A stretch of DNA of 64,000 bases from CAVROP01 sp050012175 (GTDB lineage: Bacteria > Acidobacteriota > Terriglobia > UBA7540): NCBI GenBank assembly GCA_050012175.1, contig JBEKHR010000024.1, positions 1 through 64,000 on the forward strand, in the 5' to 3' direction. Of this stretch, positions 23,984 to 32,577 are shown piece after piece. Both the position numbers and the translations under genes were made by a program. The notes under the pieces were generated by a model. The model did no database searches. It was not told the DNA's origin and saw only the letters and a list, made by a program, of their open reading frames with translations. The first letter of the stretch is position 1. Each line of letters begins with the position of its first letter.

Positions 23984-25516
23984 TCACTTGTCACTCGTCA
24001 CTGCCTTATAGTCGAGGGCCTGGAGGTTTCGCTCCACGCGGTCCATGTAGTCCTGGTCTTTAATCGAAGGCAAGTTGGCGCGGACGTTCTCAATCGCTCC
24101 GCGCTTGGCGGTCCCGGCAAGGTCGAGCGCGACCGCGAGGTCCGAAGCAGCTAGCGGGATGGTGATGTCCCGCAGGCTGGAAATGATCTTTGCAACTTCC
24201 GCGCTCAATTCGGCCGTTTCCAGTGGCACCGAGGCAGCATTCTTGCCGGCCTCTTCTATGGCTTGTGCGCGCCCGGCTTGTTCGGTTTCGGTGGATTTGG
24301 GAAGTTTGAAGGCCGCCATCACCGCTTCGTAGCTCTGGGAGTCGCGGTCAATGTTTTCGAGCAGCCGTTGCCGCAGTGAGGACAGCCGGTTCTGTAACTC
24401 TCGCAGTTTCGTGTGATGCGCCTCGAGTGATTTCCGGTTGAGTGACAACCCGCAAACCATCTCACCGAGCGCTGCGGCCAGCGCCCCCGCGAGTGCTGCG
24501 ACGCTTCCGCCGCCGGGAGTTGCAGTCGGCGCCACCACTGCGGTTACGAATGCTTCTGCCATCGCGCGCAACGTCCGAGTCTTTTCTTGCGCCGCCGATT
24601 GGGTCTGCTCCCGGATGATTTGGTCGAGGCGGTTTTCAAAAACAAGTTGGGGATGATAGTTCTCCACCTTGAGGTGCTGCACTGCGGCGTCCTCCAACGC
24701 CCTGCGGGGAACCAGCCCAACGATCTCGCTGCCTACGACGTCAACGCCATGCGCCGCGGCTTCTCGCGTGACGGCATCGAACGCTGTCGTGATCGAGGTC
24801 GTCTCGAAATCCGTCAGGTTCAATGAGACCTGCCCCAGGTTGCGGGATTTCAGTTCCACGCCCATTGCCTTCACACAGGGAAAGCCGCCGCTCGAAGCGC
24901 GGATCTTCTTGGCAATCGCCTTCGCCAGCGCCACGTCAGGCGTGTTCAAGTTGATGTTATAGGCAATCAGGAATTTCCTCGCGCCCACCACGGTTGCTCC
25001 CGCTGTCGGATGCAGAGCCGCCTCGCCGAAATCGGGATGCCGCTCAGGGTTGGTGCGCACCTCCTCGCGCACGCCCTCGAATTGGCCACGCCGGATGTTC
25101 TCCAGGTTCTTGCGTTCCGGCTTGCGTGCCGCCGCCTCGTACAGATAGGTGGGGATTTTGAACCGGCGCCAGGCTGCTTCGGCCACCGATTCGGCGATGC
25201 GCACGCATTCTTCCAGCGTGACGCCTGAGATGGGTATGAACGGCACAACGTCGGTGGCGCCGAGCCGAGGGTGCGCGCCCTGCTGATGGTTCAGGTCGAT
25301 CAATTCCGCCGCCTTGCCGATGCCCCGCAGAGCCGCTTCCCCTACGCTCTCGCGCGTGCCCACCAAGGTGATGACGCAGCGGTTATGGTCCACGTCCATT
25401 TCCTTATCGAGCAGGTAAACGTCCCGCCCGTCCAACAGCGCCCGGATGATGGTCTCCACCTTTTGGACATCGCGTCCTTCACTGAAGTTCGGAACACATT
25501 CGATGATGGTTTGCAT
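23984..25516 (-). CDS. ftcD: Glutamate formimidoyltransferase / formimidotetrahydrofolate cyclodeaminase fusion
   Basis: A 510-residue bifunctional enzyme. Residues about 1-300 transfer the formimino group from formiminoglutamate to tetrahydrofolate (MQTIIECVPNFSEGRD, VDHNRCVITLVG, HPRLGATDVVPFIPI, ARKFLIAYNINL). Residues about 320-510 form the cyclodeaminase (VVAPTATPGGGSVAALAGALAAALGEMVCGL and the helical remainder) that releases ammonia to give methenyl-THF. The fusion order is the same as in animal FTCD and some bacteria. With hutI and hutU on the same strand it closes a histidine-to-glutamate route that passes its one-carbon unit to folate. Confidence 0.95.
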   Translation of the reverse strand: MQTIIECVPNFSEGRDVQKVETIIRALLDGRDVYLLDKEMDVDHNRCVITLVGTRESVGEAALRGIGKAAELIDLNHQQGAHPRLGATDVVPFIPISGVTLEECVRIAESVAEAAWRRFKIPTYLYEAAARKPERKNLENIRRGQFEGVREEVRTNPERHPDFGEAALHPTAGATVVGARKFLIAYNINLNTPDVALAKAIAKKIRASSGGFPCVKAMGVELKSRNLGQVSLNLTDFETTSITTAFDAVTREAAAHGVDVVGSEIVGLVPRRALEDAAVQHLKVENYHPQLVFENRLDQIIREQTQSAAQEKTRTLRAMAEAFVTAVVAPTATPGGGSVAALAGALAAALGEMVCGLSLNRKSLEAHHTKLRELQNRLSSLRQRLLENIDRDSQSYEAVMAAFKLPKSTETEQAGRAQAIEEAGKNAASVPLETAELSAEVAKIISSLRDITIPLAASDLAVALDLAGTAKRGAIENVRANLPSIKDQDYMDRVERNLQALDYKAVTSDK

Positions 25517-25704
25517 GCAGAGAATTTAGCACGAATTGTTAGTCAGTTGTCCGTGGTCCGTTGTCCGTGGTCGAGGAGAACGGCGGGGCATAAGGTCTTT
25601 CCCCTCTCCCCAGGGAGAGGGCTGTGTCTCCGACTTCGGTGCACGGTTATTTGCCCGACGACATCTTACCCACGGACAACGGACCACTGACCACGGACAA
25701 ACCT

Positions 25705-26985
25705 TTACCGGCTGCCACCTCCTTCCCACACAATGCGGCCCGCTTTTACAGTCATCCGGCAATGATTCACGCCAAAATAGTAGGGAATCTCGCGGTAGTC
25801 ACCCAAGTCCATCACAATCACGTCGGCCTGTTTGCCGGGTTCAAGCGAGCCGAGGCGGTCCGCGCGGCGCAGCGCACAGGCCGCGTTAATAGTAGCCGCA
25901 GAGATTGCCTCGGCAGGCGTCATGCGCAGGGCAGAGCAGGCCACCGAAAGGATGAATTGCATATTGAGAGTGGGGCTGGTTCCGGGGTTGAAGTCGGTGG
26001 CAAGCGCGACAATGGCGCCTGCGTCGATCAGCTTCCGGGCCGGAGGGTATGCTTTGAGGCCAAGATGGAAGTTCGCGCCCGGAAGCAGCGTCGCTACAAC
26101 CTGGGAGCGGGCGAGGGCGCGGATGTCTGCGGCGGAGAGCTTGTCGAGGTGATCCGCGGAAGCTGCCTCGGCTTCCACCGCCAGGTAGCTTGCTCCTGTT
26201 CGAGTGAGCTGCTCAGCATGGAGGCGCGGAATCAGGCCTTGTCGCTTTCCGGCCGCCAGCACTCTCCGACATTGCTCTACACTAAAGGCGCCTCGGTCGC
26301 AAAAGCAGTCGATGAATTCCGCCAGCTTCTTGCGCGCCACCACAGGAATAAGTTCCCGCACAACCGTTTCGATATAGGCGGCCGGGCGTCCGGCGTATTC
26401 AGGAGGCAAGGCATGCGCGGCAAGGAGAGTGGGCACGAGTTCAAGGTCTGAGGTTTGGCGAAGCCGGCGAATCGCCTCCAGGAGTTTCAGCTCCTGCGTT
26501 ACTTCCAGGCCGTAGCCCGTCTTCACCTCCAGGGTTGTTGTGCCGTGGGCCGCAAACTGCTTCAGAAAGCCTTCTGCCTGTCGGACCAGCGAGTTTACGG
26601 AAGCCTGCCGCACTCTCCGTGCCGAGAACCTTATCCCTCCGCCGGCACGAGCAATTTCCTCGTAGGTCTTTCCCTGCAATCGCTCTTCGTAATCCCCCAC
26701 ACGGCTTCCGGCAAATACCAGGTGAGTATGCGAATCCACGAAGCCGGGCATCACCACCGAACCCCGGCAATCGACGGCCTCGGCCTTCAACCGCCGCGCC
26801 TCTGCGTCAAGACTGCGTGTCTGACCAACTCGCAGGATGCTGGTCCCCTGGGTCAGCATTGCGCCATCGGCGATGATGCCGAGTTGCGAAAGGGTTTTTC
26901 CGCGCCGGGGACAAGGCAGGCCCGCGAGGGTGAGTAGTTGCTCAGCATGGCGGAAGAAGAGTGAACGCGCTGTGCAAAGTGGCAT
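25705..26985 (-). CDS. hutI: Imidazolonepropionase
   Basis: A 426-residue amidohydrolase that opens the imidazolone ring to N-formimino-L-glutamate in histidine catabolism. The metal-binding GFVDSHTHLVFAGSR is near residue 78. Downstream motifs include YEEIARAGGGIRFSARRVR, TTTLEVKTGYGL, the metal-binding His in LHAEQL, and ATDFNPGTSPTLNMQFILS. The C-terminus GKQADVIVMDLGDYREIPYYFGVNHCRMTVKAGRIVW is typical. Length fits. The spacer to ftcD (25517-25704) is made of CCGTGGTCCGTTGTCCGTGG words and a CCTCTCCCCAGGGAGAGGG dyad. Confidence 0.95.
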   Translation of the reverse strand: MPLCTARSLFFRHAEQLLTLAGLPCPRRGKTLSQLGIIADGAMLTQGTSILRVGQTRSLDAEARRLKAEAVDCRGSVVMPGFVDSHTHLVFAGSRVGDYEERLQGKTYEEIARAGGGIRFSARRVRQASVNSLVRQAEGFLKQFAAHGTTTLEVKTGYGLEVTQELKLLEAIRRLRQTSDLELVPTLLAAHALPPEYAGRPAAYIETVVRELIPVVARKKLAEFIDCFCDRGAFSVEQCRRVLAAGKRQGLIPRLHAEQLTRTGASYLAVEAEAASADHLDKLSAADIRALARSQVVATLLPGANFHLGLKAYPPARKLIDAGAIVALATDFNPGTSPTLNMQFILSVACSALRMTPAEAISAATINAACALRRADRLGSLEPGKQADVIVMDLGDYREIPYYFGVNHCRMTVKAGRIVWEGGGSR

Positions 26986-27043
26986 TGGACGGCTCGGGAT
27001 TCTCTGCTAGAATCATGACCAACGAAATCGGAGGGTAGGTGCT

Positions 27044-27208
27044 ATGCCCCAATACGAATATGTCTGCAAAGGATGCAAGAAGACATTCAGCTTGATCATG
27101 ACACTGGCCGAATACGACAAAGGGAAAGTGGCCTGCCCAAAATGCAAAAGCAAAAAGGTGGAGCAGAAAGTCGCGACGTTTTTCGCGGTCACTTCCAAGA
27201 AAAGCTGA
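27044..27208 (+). CDS. FmdB-type zinc ribbon protein
   Basis: A 54-residue protein too short for most gene callers. It begins MPQYEYVCKGCKKTF, has a second knuckle ACPKCKSKKVEQK and ends FFAVTSKKS. The two CxxC pairs (CKGC, CPKC) and the opening M-P-x-Y-E-Y-xC are the FmdB regulatory-protein/zinc-ribbon signature. The function of this family is not settled. An AGGGTAGGTGCT sequence upstream of ATG 27044 can act as a ribosome-binding site. It lies on the opposite strand between hutI and hutU, so it splits the hut genes rather than being part of their transcript. Confidence 0.85.
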   Translation: MPQYEYVCKGCKKTFSLIMTLAEYDKGKVACPKCKSKKVEQKVATFFAVTSKKS

Positions 27209-27214
27209 TAAGAG

Positions 27215-27335
27215 CAGTGACAAGTGATCCCGCAAGGCGGGAACGAGTGACGAGCTTGAGGTGGTGAGGATTTTCGTCTCTTGCTTGTGACTTGTCGCTC
27301 CTCACTTGTCACTCGTCACTGCCCTATTTTTTTGC
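27215..27335. repeat. Word-like repeat spacer (GTGACAAGTGA / CACTTGTCACT)
   Basis: Tracts such as CAGTGACAAGTGATC and CACTTGTCACTCGTCACT appear in both orientations around 27217-27335, giving many partial inverted repeats. The same words recur at 23985-24000 and 57418-57460. No gene. Confidence 0.55.
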
Positions 27336-27338
27336 TCA

Positions 27339-29042
27339 TCACTTGTCACTTGTCACTGGTATTTTTATTGCTGCCTTTCGCGCGAAGTTGACGGCTTCTT
27401 CGTAGCCTGCATCCACGTGGCGGGCTACGCCGATGCCTGGATCGTTGGTCAGCACGCGGTTCAACCGCATGGCCATTTCCGGAGTGCCGTCGGCCACGGT
27501 GACCTGCCCGGCGTGGAGGGAGTAGCCAATTCCCACTCCCCCGCCGTGATGGAACGAGACCCAGCTTGCCCCTGAGGCGGTGTTCAGGAGCGCGTTTAAC
27601 ACCGGCCAGTCGGCGATGGCGTCGCTGCCATCCTTCATGCTCTCGGTTTCACGGAAAGGCGACGCCACGGACCCGCAATCGAGATGGTCCCGACCAATAA
27701 CGATGGGGGCCTTCAGCTCGCCCTTCGCCACCAAATCATTAATCCGCTCCCCGAACAGCGCCCGTTCACCATACCCTAGCCAACAGATTCGTGCCGGCAG
27801 GCCCTGAAACTTTACATGTTTGTGCGCCAGCCGGATCCAGCGGCTGAGGACGGGATTGTCAGGGAAGAGTTCCAGCACCAAGTCGTCGGTCCGGCAAATA
27901 TCCGAAGCTTCGCCGGAGAGCGCGGCCCAGCGGAACGGCCCGCGTCCCTCGCAGAAGAGAGGCCGGATGTAGGCGGGAACAAATCCCGGGAAGCTGTAAG
28001 CGTCCTTCACGCCCCCATGCTCGAACGCCATGGTGCGGATGTTGTTGCCGTAATCGAATGTGGCCGCGCCCAGCTTCTGGAGCTCCAGCATGCCTGTGAC
28101 GTGGTGCGCTATGGACTCGTAAGAACGCTTCAGATAGTCATCTGGATTCTTCCGTCTGAGCTCGCCGGCTTCTTCGAGCGTCAGTCCCGACGGGATGTAG
28201 CCGTTCAACGGGTCGTGCGCGCTGGTCTGGTCTGTGAGCAGGTCGGGCACCACACCGCGGCGGGCCAGTTCGGGGATCACCTCCGCGCAGTTCCCAACCA
28301 AGCCCACGGACACGGCCTGTTTCTGGCGGACGGCGTTTTTCAGGATGCGGAGCGCCTCGTCCAGGTCGTTCACGCAGATGTCGCAATAGCCGCCCCGGAT
28401 GCGCCGCTTGATTTTTTCGGCGTCCACTTCGACGCCCAGAAAGGCGGCGCCATTCATGGTGGCAGCCAGTGGCTGGGCTCCTCCCATGCCGCCCATTCCC
28501 CCCGTGACCACCAACTTGCCCGAAAGGTCGCTCCCAAAGTGCTTGCGGGAGGCGGCGGCAAAAGTCTCGAAAGTCCCCTGGAGAATCCCTTGCGTGCCAA
28601 TATAGATCCAGCTTCCGGCTGTCATCTGGCCATACATCATGAGGCCCAGGCGCTCGAGTTCGCGGAATTTCTCCCACGTCGCCCAATGCCCCACTAAATT
28701 GGCGTTGGCGATCAGCACCCGCGGCGCCCATTCGTGAGTTCGGAAAACGCCCACCGGCTTGCCAGACTGCACCAGGAGGGTTTCGTCGTTCTCCAGCTTC
28801 TTGAGGGCTTCCACGATAGCGTGATAACACTTCCAATTCCGCGCTGCTTTGCCCGTGCCACCGTAAATGATGAGTTCCTGCGGACGCTCGGCCACCTCCT
28901 CGTCCAGGTTGTTCATCAACATCCGCATGGCGGCCTCTTGTTGCCAGCCTTTGCAGGAAATCTGGCTCCCCCGAGGCGCGCGAATGGGCTGATATGTGGT
29001 GGCCGAGGAATCGCTTCTATTCAAAACACTGCCTTGCGTCAT
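27339..29042 (-). CDS. hutU: Urocanate hydratase
   Basis: A 567-residue urocanase that hydrates urocanate to imidazolonepropionate using tightly bound NAD+ as electrophile. Recognisable segments: CKGWQQEAAMRMLMNNLD, YGGTGKAARNW, the NAD-binding VTGGMGGMGGAQPLAATM, DLLTDQTSAHDPLNGY, YGNNIRTMAFEHG, PGFVPAYIRPLFC, and FHHGGGVGIGYSLHAGQ. The start was placed at ATG 29042 because an AGGGGGAT ribosome-binding site lies just upstream, inside the longer TTG-initiated frame. No histidine ammonia-lyase (hutH) is present in the window, so urocanate must be made from a distant locus or imported. Confidence 0.96.
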   Translation of the reverse strand: MTQGSVLNRSDSSATTYQPIRAPRGSQISCKGWQQEAAMRMLMNNLDEEVAERPQELIIYGGTGKAARNWKCYHAIVEALKKLENDETLLVQSGKPVGVFRTHEWAPRVLIANANLVGHWATWEKFRELERLGLMMYGQMTAGSWIYIGTQGILQGTFETFAAASRKHFGSDLSGKLVVTGGMGGMGGAQPLAATMNGAAFLGVEVDAEKIKRRIRGGYCDICVNDLDEALRILKNAVRQKQAVSVGLVGNCAEVIPELARRGVVPDLLTDQTSAHDPLNGYIPSGLTLEEAGELRRKNPDDYLKRSYESIAHHVTGMLELQKLGAATFDYGNNIRTMAFEHGGVKDAYSFPGFVPAYIRPLFCEGRGPFRWAALSGEASDICRTDDLVLELFPDNPVLSRWIRLAHKHVKFQGLPARICWLGYGERALFGERINDLVAKGELKAPIVIGRDHLDCGSVASPFRETESMKDGSDAIADWPVLNALLNTASGASWVSFHHGGGVGIGYSLHAGQVTVADGTPEMAMRLNRVLTNDPGIGVARHVDAGYEEAVNFARKAAIKIPVTSDK

Positions 29043-29204
29043 GCCTATCCCCCTGAGCAAATCTTAGCCCAATGCCGAGGAAAGAGAAAGTGCGGCCTGA
29101 CAGCCGATCCCTTAACCGTGCCCCGCACTTTCTCCGATTAATCCCTTATCTTGCAGCCCCGTGCTGAGGAGACAAACTTGACAAATGACCTTGCGCGCGG
29201 CGAC

Positions 29205-29330
29205 AGAGGGGCTGGGGTGGCCGGGCGAGGATACTGCGGACAACCGACCCTCTCCCCCTTGGGGGAGAGGGAGGACCGCCGCCGGCGCTTTCTCCAGCCG
29301 GGGCGGGCCGGGTGAGGGGGTCAAGGCCGT
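29205..29330. repeat. CCCTCTCCCCC spacer repeat
   Basis: CCCTCTCCCCCTTGGGGGAG dyad near 29250-29271, followed by a CCGGCGCTTTCT centre and GGGTGAGGGGGTCAAG, the inverted orientation of the block at 2418-2585. It lies in the 29043-29505 gap. From 29436 to 29447 the gap holds GGTTGGACTCAG, the same 12-mer as in the tkt leader. Confidence 0.55.
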
Positions 29331-29505
29331 GTCGTCCCATGCGGACTTGACGCAGTGCATCCATGTTAGTGCCCATTGTCCACGCCATTCAGGCTTCCCC
29401 CTCCCCTAGCTAATTTTGTTAAGCGCATTTGGGTTGGTTGGACTCAGGGATTGAAAGATGTGCTAAGATGTGGGCGCATGGGGCGGGCACAACGCGTCAG
29501 GGCAT

Positions 29506-31371
29506 ATGGACAACAGCGACTTCACAACTCTCAACGAACTGTTTCTCAAGGCGATTGAGAAGTATAACAAGCCGGACTGTCTCCTATACAAATCGGACGG
29601 CCAGTATCGCGGCATATCCTCCCGCGAGGCGCTGCGGAAGGCTGCGGCCTTGGCTTCAGCACTGGAGCGGCTCGGGGCCAGGCCGGGCGAGCGCATCGCG
29701 TTGCTCTCGGAGAATCGACCCGAGTGGACGCTGACGGATTACGCCATTCTTGGCATGCGCGCTATCACGGTCCCGCTTTATCCCACGCTGCTCGAGCCGG
29801 ACCTCGAGTACATCCTCCGTGACTCAGAAGCCAAAGGCATCGTCCTGGCCACGGACGTCCAACTCCGAAAGGTCCTCAACATCTGGGGCAGGCTGCCGGC
29901 TTTGAAGTTTGTGCTGGCCATGGACTGCTCCAACGTCGCGGGGACAGGGGCGAATTGCTGGGAGGGGAGCATCGAGAGCGAACTGGGCTGGAGCGGCCCC
30001 ACCCTCGTCGAGGCGTTCAAAGCCAAGGCGTTAGCTGCGCGGCCGGGGAATACTGCCAGCCTCCTGTACACCTCCGGCACCATGGGCCAGCCGCAGGGCG
30101 TAATCCTCACGCACGCCAATCTCGTTTCCAACATCCGATCAACCGCCGAGGTCTTTCCCCTCAGTCAATCCGACGTCCTAATCTCATTCCTGCCGCTGTC
30201 CCATGTGTTTGAGCGCATGGTGGAGTTCTTCTGCTTCTGGAAGGGCGTTTCCATCGCTTATGTGGAGAGCCTGGACGCATTGCCGCAGAATCTCCTAGAG
30301 GTCCGCCCCACCGTCATGGCTGTGGTTCCGCGCCTGCTCGAAAAGATCCAAGGCAGGGTGATGGATGCCGTCCGCCAGGCGCCTGCCTCGAAACGGCGGC
30401 TCTTCCACTGGGCTGTGAAAGTTGGCAAGCAGTACGCTCCTTTCCTCCTCGAAGGGCGAACTCAGCCGCTGGGCCTGCGGTTGAAGCACGCACTCGCCGA
30501 CCGGCTGATCTGTTCTAGGGTCCGCGAACAACTGGGCGGCAGGGTCTACATACTCATTTCGGGTGCAGCCCCGCTATCCAAGGACTTGGGGGAGTTTTTC
30601 TTCGCTCTGGGGCTTCCGGTCTACGAGGGTTACGGGCTTACGGAGACTTCGCCGGTCATTTCTGTTAACTGCCCAGGGCGCACCAAGCTCGGCACCGTAG
30701 GTCCCGTCATACCTCGCGTGGAGGTCAAGCTGAGTGAGGAAGAGATCGACCCGGAAGGCGCCGTAGGAAGGGAAATCCTGGTGCGTGGGCCCAACGTCAC
30801 AGCCGGCTACTACCACCTCGAGGAGGTGAATCGCGCCGCCTTCGTGGATGGCTGGTTCCGCACCGGCGACCTCGGGGCCTTCGACTCCGATGGCTACTTG
30901 AAGATTACGGGGCGCAAGAAGAACCTGTTCAAGACTACCGGGGGCAAATACGTGGCGCCGGAAAAGCTCGAGAACCTCTTCCAAGGCCATCCTTACATTT
31001 ATCAGATTGCAGTACTGGGGGACGGGCGGAAATTCGTCGGGGCGTTGATTGTGCCTGAGTTCACCCGTTTGATGGCCTACGCTCGCAGCCAGGGGATCTC
31101 TTTCCAGAATCGCCAGGAACTCGTTGCCAACCCTGATATTCAAGCGCTTATACGGCAGCAAGTGGACGAAGCCACCTGCTGGCTCCCGCGCCACGAGAAG
31201 ATTCGCCGCTTTATTTTGCTCCCCCAGGAATTCAGCATCGCCTCAGGAGAGCTTTCGCTCACCCTCAAAGTCAAGCGCCGCGTCGTGGAAGAAAAATACC
31301 GGGCACAGATCGAAGAAATGTTTAGCCACCGCGCCCCGCAGGCCCAGAGCCCTTGCGCCTCGAAGTCTTAG
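29506..31371 (+). CDS. Long-chain fatty acid-CoA ligase (AMP-dependent)
   Basis: A 621-residue adenylating enzyme converts fatty acids to acyl-CoA through an acyl-AMP. The P-loop-like motif LLYTSGTMGQPQGVILTHANLVSN lies near residue 183, the YGLTETSP motif near 382, and WFRTGDLGAFDSDGYLKITGRKKNLFKTTGGKYVAPE near 450. This last part, with its ITGRKKN hinge, is typical of the FadD15-like long-chain group. The start was set at ATG 29506 (MDNSDFTTLNEL) since the upstream 12 codons have spacer composition. The gene is monocistronic. Confidence 0.93.
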   Translation: MDNSDFTTLNELFLKAIEKYNKPDCLLYKSDGQYRGISSREALRKAAALASALERLGARPGERIALLSENRPEWTLTDYAILGMRAITVPLYPTLLEPDLEYILRDSEAKGIVLATDVQLRKVLNIWGRLPALKFVLAMDCSNVAGTGANCWEGSIESELGWSGPTLVEAFKAKALAARPGNTASLLYTSGTMGQPQGVILTHANLVSNIRSTAEVFPLSQSDVLISFLPLSHVFERMVEFFCFWKGVSIAYVESLDALPQNLLEVRPTVMAVVPRLLEKIQGRVMDAVRQAPASKRRLFHWAVKVGKQYAPFLLEGRTQPLGLRLKHALADRLICSRVREQLGGRVYILISGAAPLSKDLGEFFFALGLPVYEGYGLTETSPVISVNCPGRTKLGTVGPVIPRVEVKLSEEEIDPEGAVGREILVRGPNVTAGYYHLEEVNRAAFVDGWFRTGDLGAFDSDGYLKITGRKKNLFKTTGGKYVAPEKLENLFQGHPYIYQIAVLGDGRKFVGALIVPEFTRLMAYARSQGISFQNRQELVANPDIQALIRQQVDEATCWLPRHEKIRRFILLPQEFSIASGELSLTLKVKRRVVEEKYRAQIEEMFSHRAPQAQSPCASKS

Positions 31372-31429
31372 TGGTTCGTGGAAGAGGCTACTGGCGTGTC
31401 ATTCTGCGCGAAGTCGTCCCGCCGCGGCG

Positions 31430-31575
31430 GGTTCGTGGCTGGTTGCTGCAAACTTGTGGCTCCCTGGCGCCTAACACTCGGCGCCCGACACCCAACACCT
31501 GACACCTGGCTCCCTGGCGCCTAACACTCGGCGCCTGACACCCGACACCTGACACCTGGGACCTAACACCTGTGT
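31430..31575. repeat. Tandem word repeat (CCTGACACCTGG / CTAACACTCGGCGCC)
   Basis: A direct duplication: a roughly 60-bp stretch containing GGCTCCCTGGCGCCTAACAC, TCGGCGCC and GACACC words occurs twice in tandem (about 31456-31560), followed by a third partial unit. Composition is strongly skewed (almost no A/T runs). No gene. The 31372-31583 gap is otherwise empty. Confidence 0.6.
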
Positions 31576-31583
31576 CCGGGTCG

Positions 31584-32099
31584 TTACTTCAGCTCGACAA
31601 AGTATCGACCCAAGTAGAGCCGCGCGCCAGCTTCTTTACTCAAGACGATATTGAGCGGTTTGGGCTGTTTCACCGCACTGTCTTTCTTGGCGCCACAATC
31701 ACCGACTTTTTCGCCAGCCTGGTTATAAAGAAAGAACTTGCCGGCGGGCTTTTCCAAGCCGAAGCCATAGCTCCCCACACTCAACGGAACATCGCAGACC
31801 GACACCTTCCCTTCGGTAATGACCATCCCCATGTACTTCTGTTGAATCTGGGAGCTGTACCCAGCGGTGTCGATCAAGGCCAACACTAATCGCGCACGTG
31901 CCGGGGTCTTCAGCAGTGCGGCGTTGCGCTTTTCCACGGGGATCCTATTCCCCTCCAGGTAAAAATCATTGGGTACCGCAGATTCAAAGGCCTTGCCAGA
32001 GATCTGTTCGAAGGCGCCCTGGGCACACGCGCTCCCAGGCATGCCCATGAGTATGGCCATGGCGACCAGAATCAATCCACCTGCACCGAGTCTCTTCAT
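31584..32099 (-). CDS. Secreted protein of unknown function
   Basis: A 171-residue protein starts MKRLGAGGLILVAMAILMGMPGSACAQG, a clear Sec signal peptide with cleavage after ACA. The mature part of about 145 residues is mostly beta-strand by composition, with two cysteines (VSVCDVP and VGDCGAKK) that could form a disulfide. A KPAGKFFLYNQAGEKVGDCG stretch is the most characteristic segment. No family recognised. It is divergent from the aspartyl-protease-like gene across a 478-bp gap and is not in an operon. Confidence 0.65.
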   Translation of the reverse strand: MKRLGAGGLILVAMAILMGMPGSACAQGAFEQISGKAFESAVPNDFYLEGNRIPVEKRNAALLKTPARARLVLALIDTAGYSSQIQQKYMGMVITEGKVSVCDVPLSVGSYGFGLEKPAGKFFLYNQAGEKVGDCGAKKDSAVKQPKPLNIVLSKEAGARLYLGRYFVELK

Positions 32100-32577
32100 G
32101 CGTTTTCCTCCTCAAAGATTTCCCAGGGTAAGGCGAGGCTACCCGAGGTCCACCTAAACAGCCGCAGTCTATCACGAAAGGCTATCCCTGCACACAAAAC
32201 AAGGGCTTTATAGAGGATTGCACAATCCTTCCTCGAACCGGACTCTTCAGGCGGGACCAGGCACTTAGAGCGGGACAACTTTGGCGGGCGCAGCTTGAAG
32301 GTACTCAATCAATGTCTCCACTCGCCGATCCCCTTTTTGGCACAACGGGCTTGAATTTCATGGTGAAGACGCTGCTTCGCTCGCAACGCTTGGTGAAACG
32401 CCGGACGCCATTGCTGAAACTCTCGGAAAACGCGTAACTGGGTAGCGCTACCACGTCGCGTGCGAGCAAGGCGATGATTACGGCGATGAAGTCTTCTCCT
32501 GGCTTTCTGCTCGGCACTGTTAGCCTCGCTGCAACTGTTGTAAGATGGGCTCGTTCAAGCAGACGGAGCGAGCCATA
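32100..32577. other. Gap without a supportable gene
   Basis: This 478-bp stretch lies between two divergent genes. Short frames exist (for example 32305-32517 on the minus strand) but have neither a ribosome-binding site nor recognisable product. No word repeat or hairpin family is obvious. It may hold both promoters and decayed coding sequence. Confidence 0.35.
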
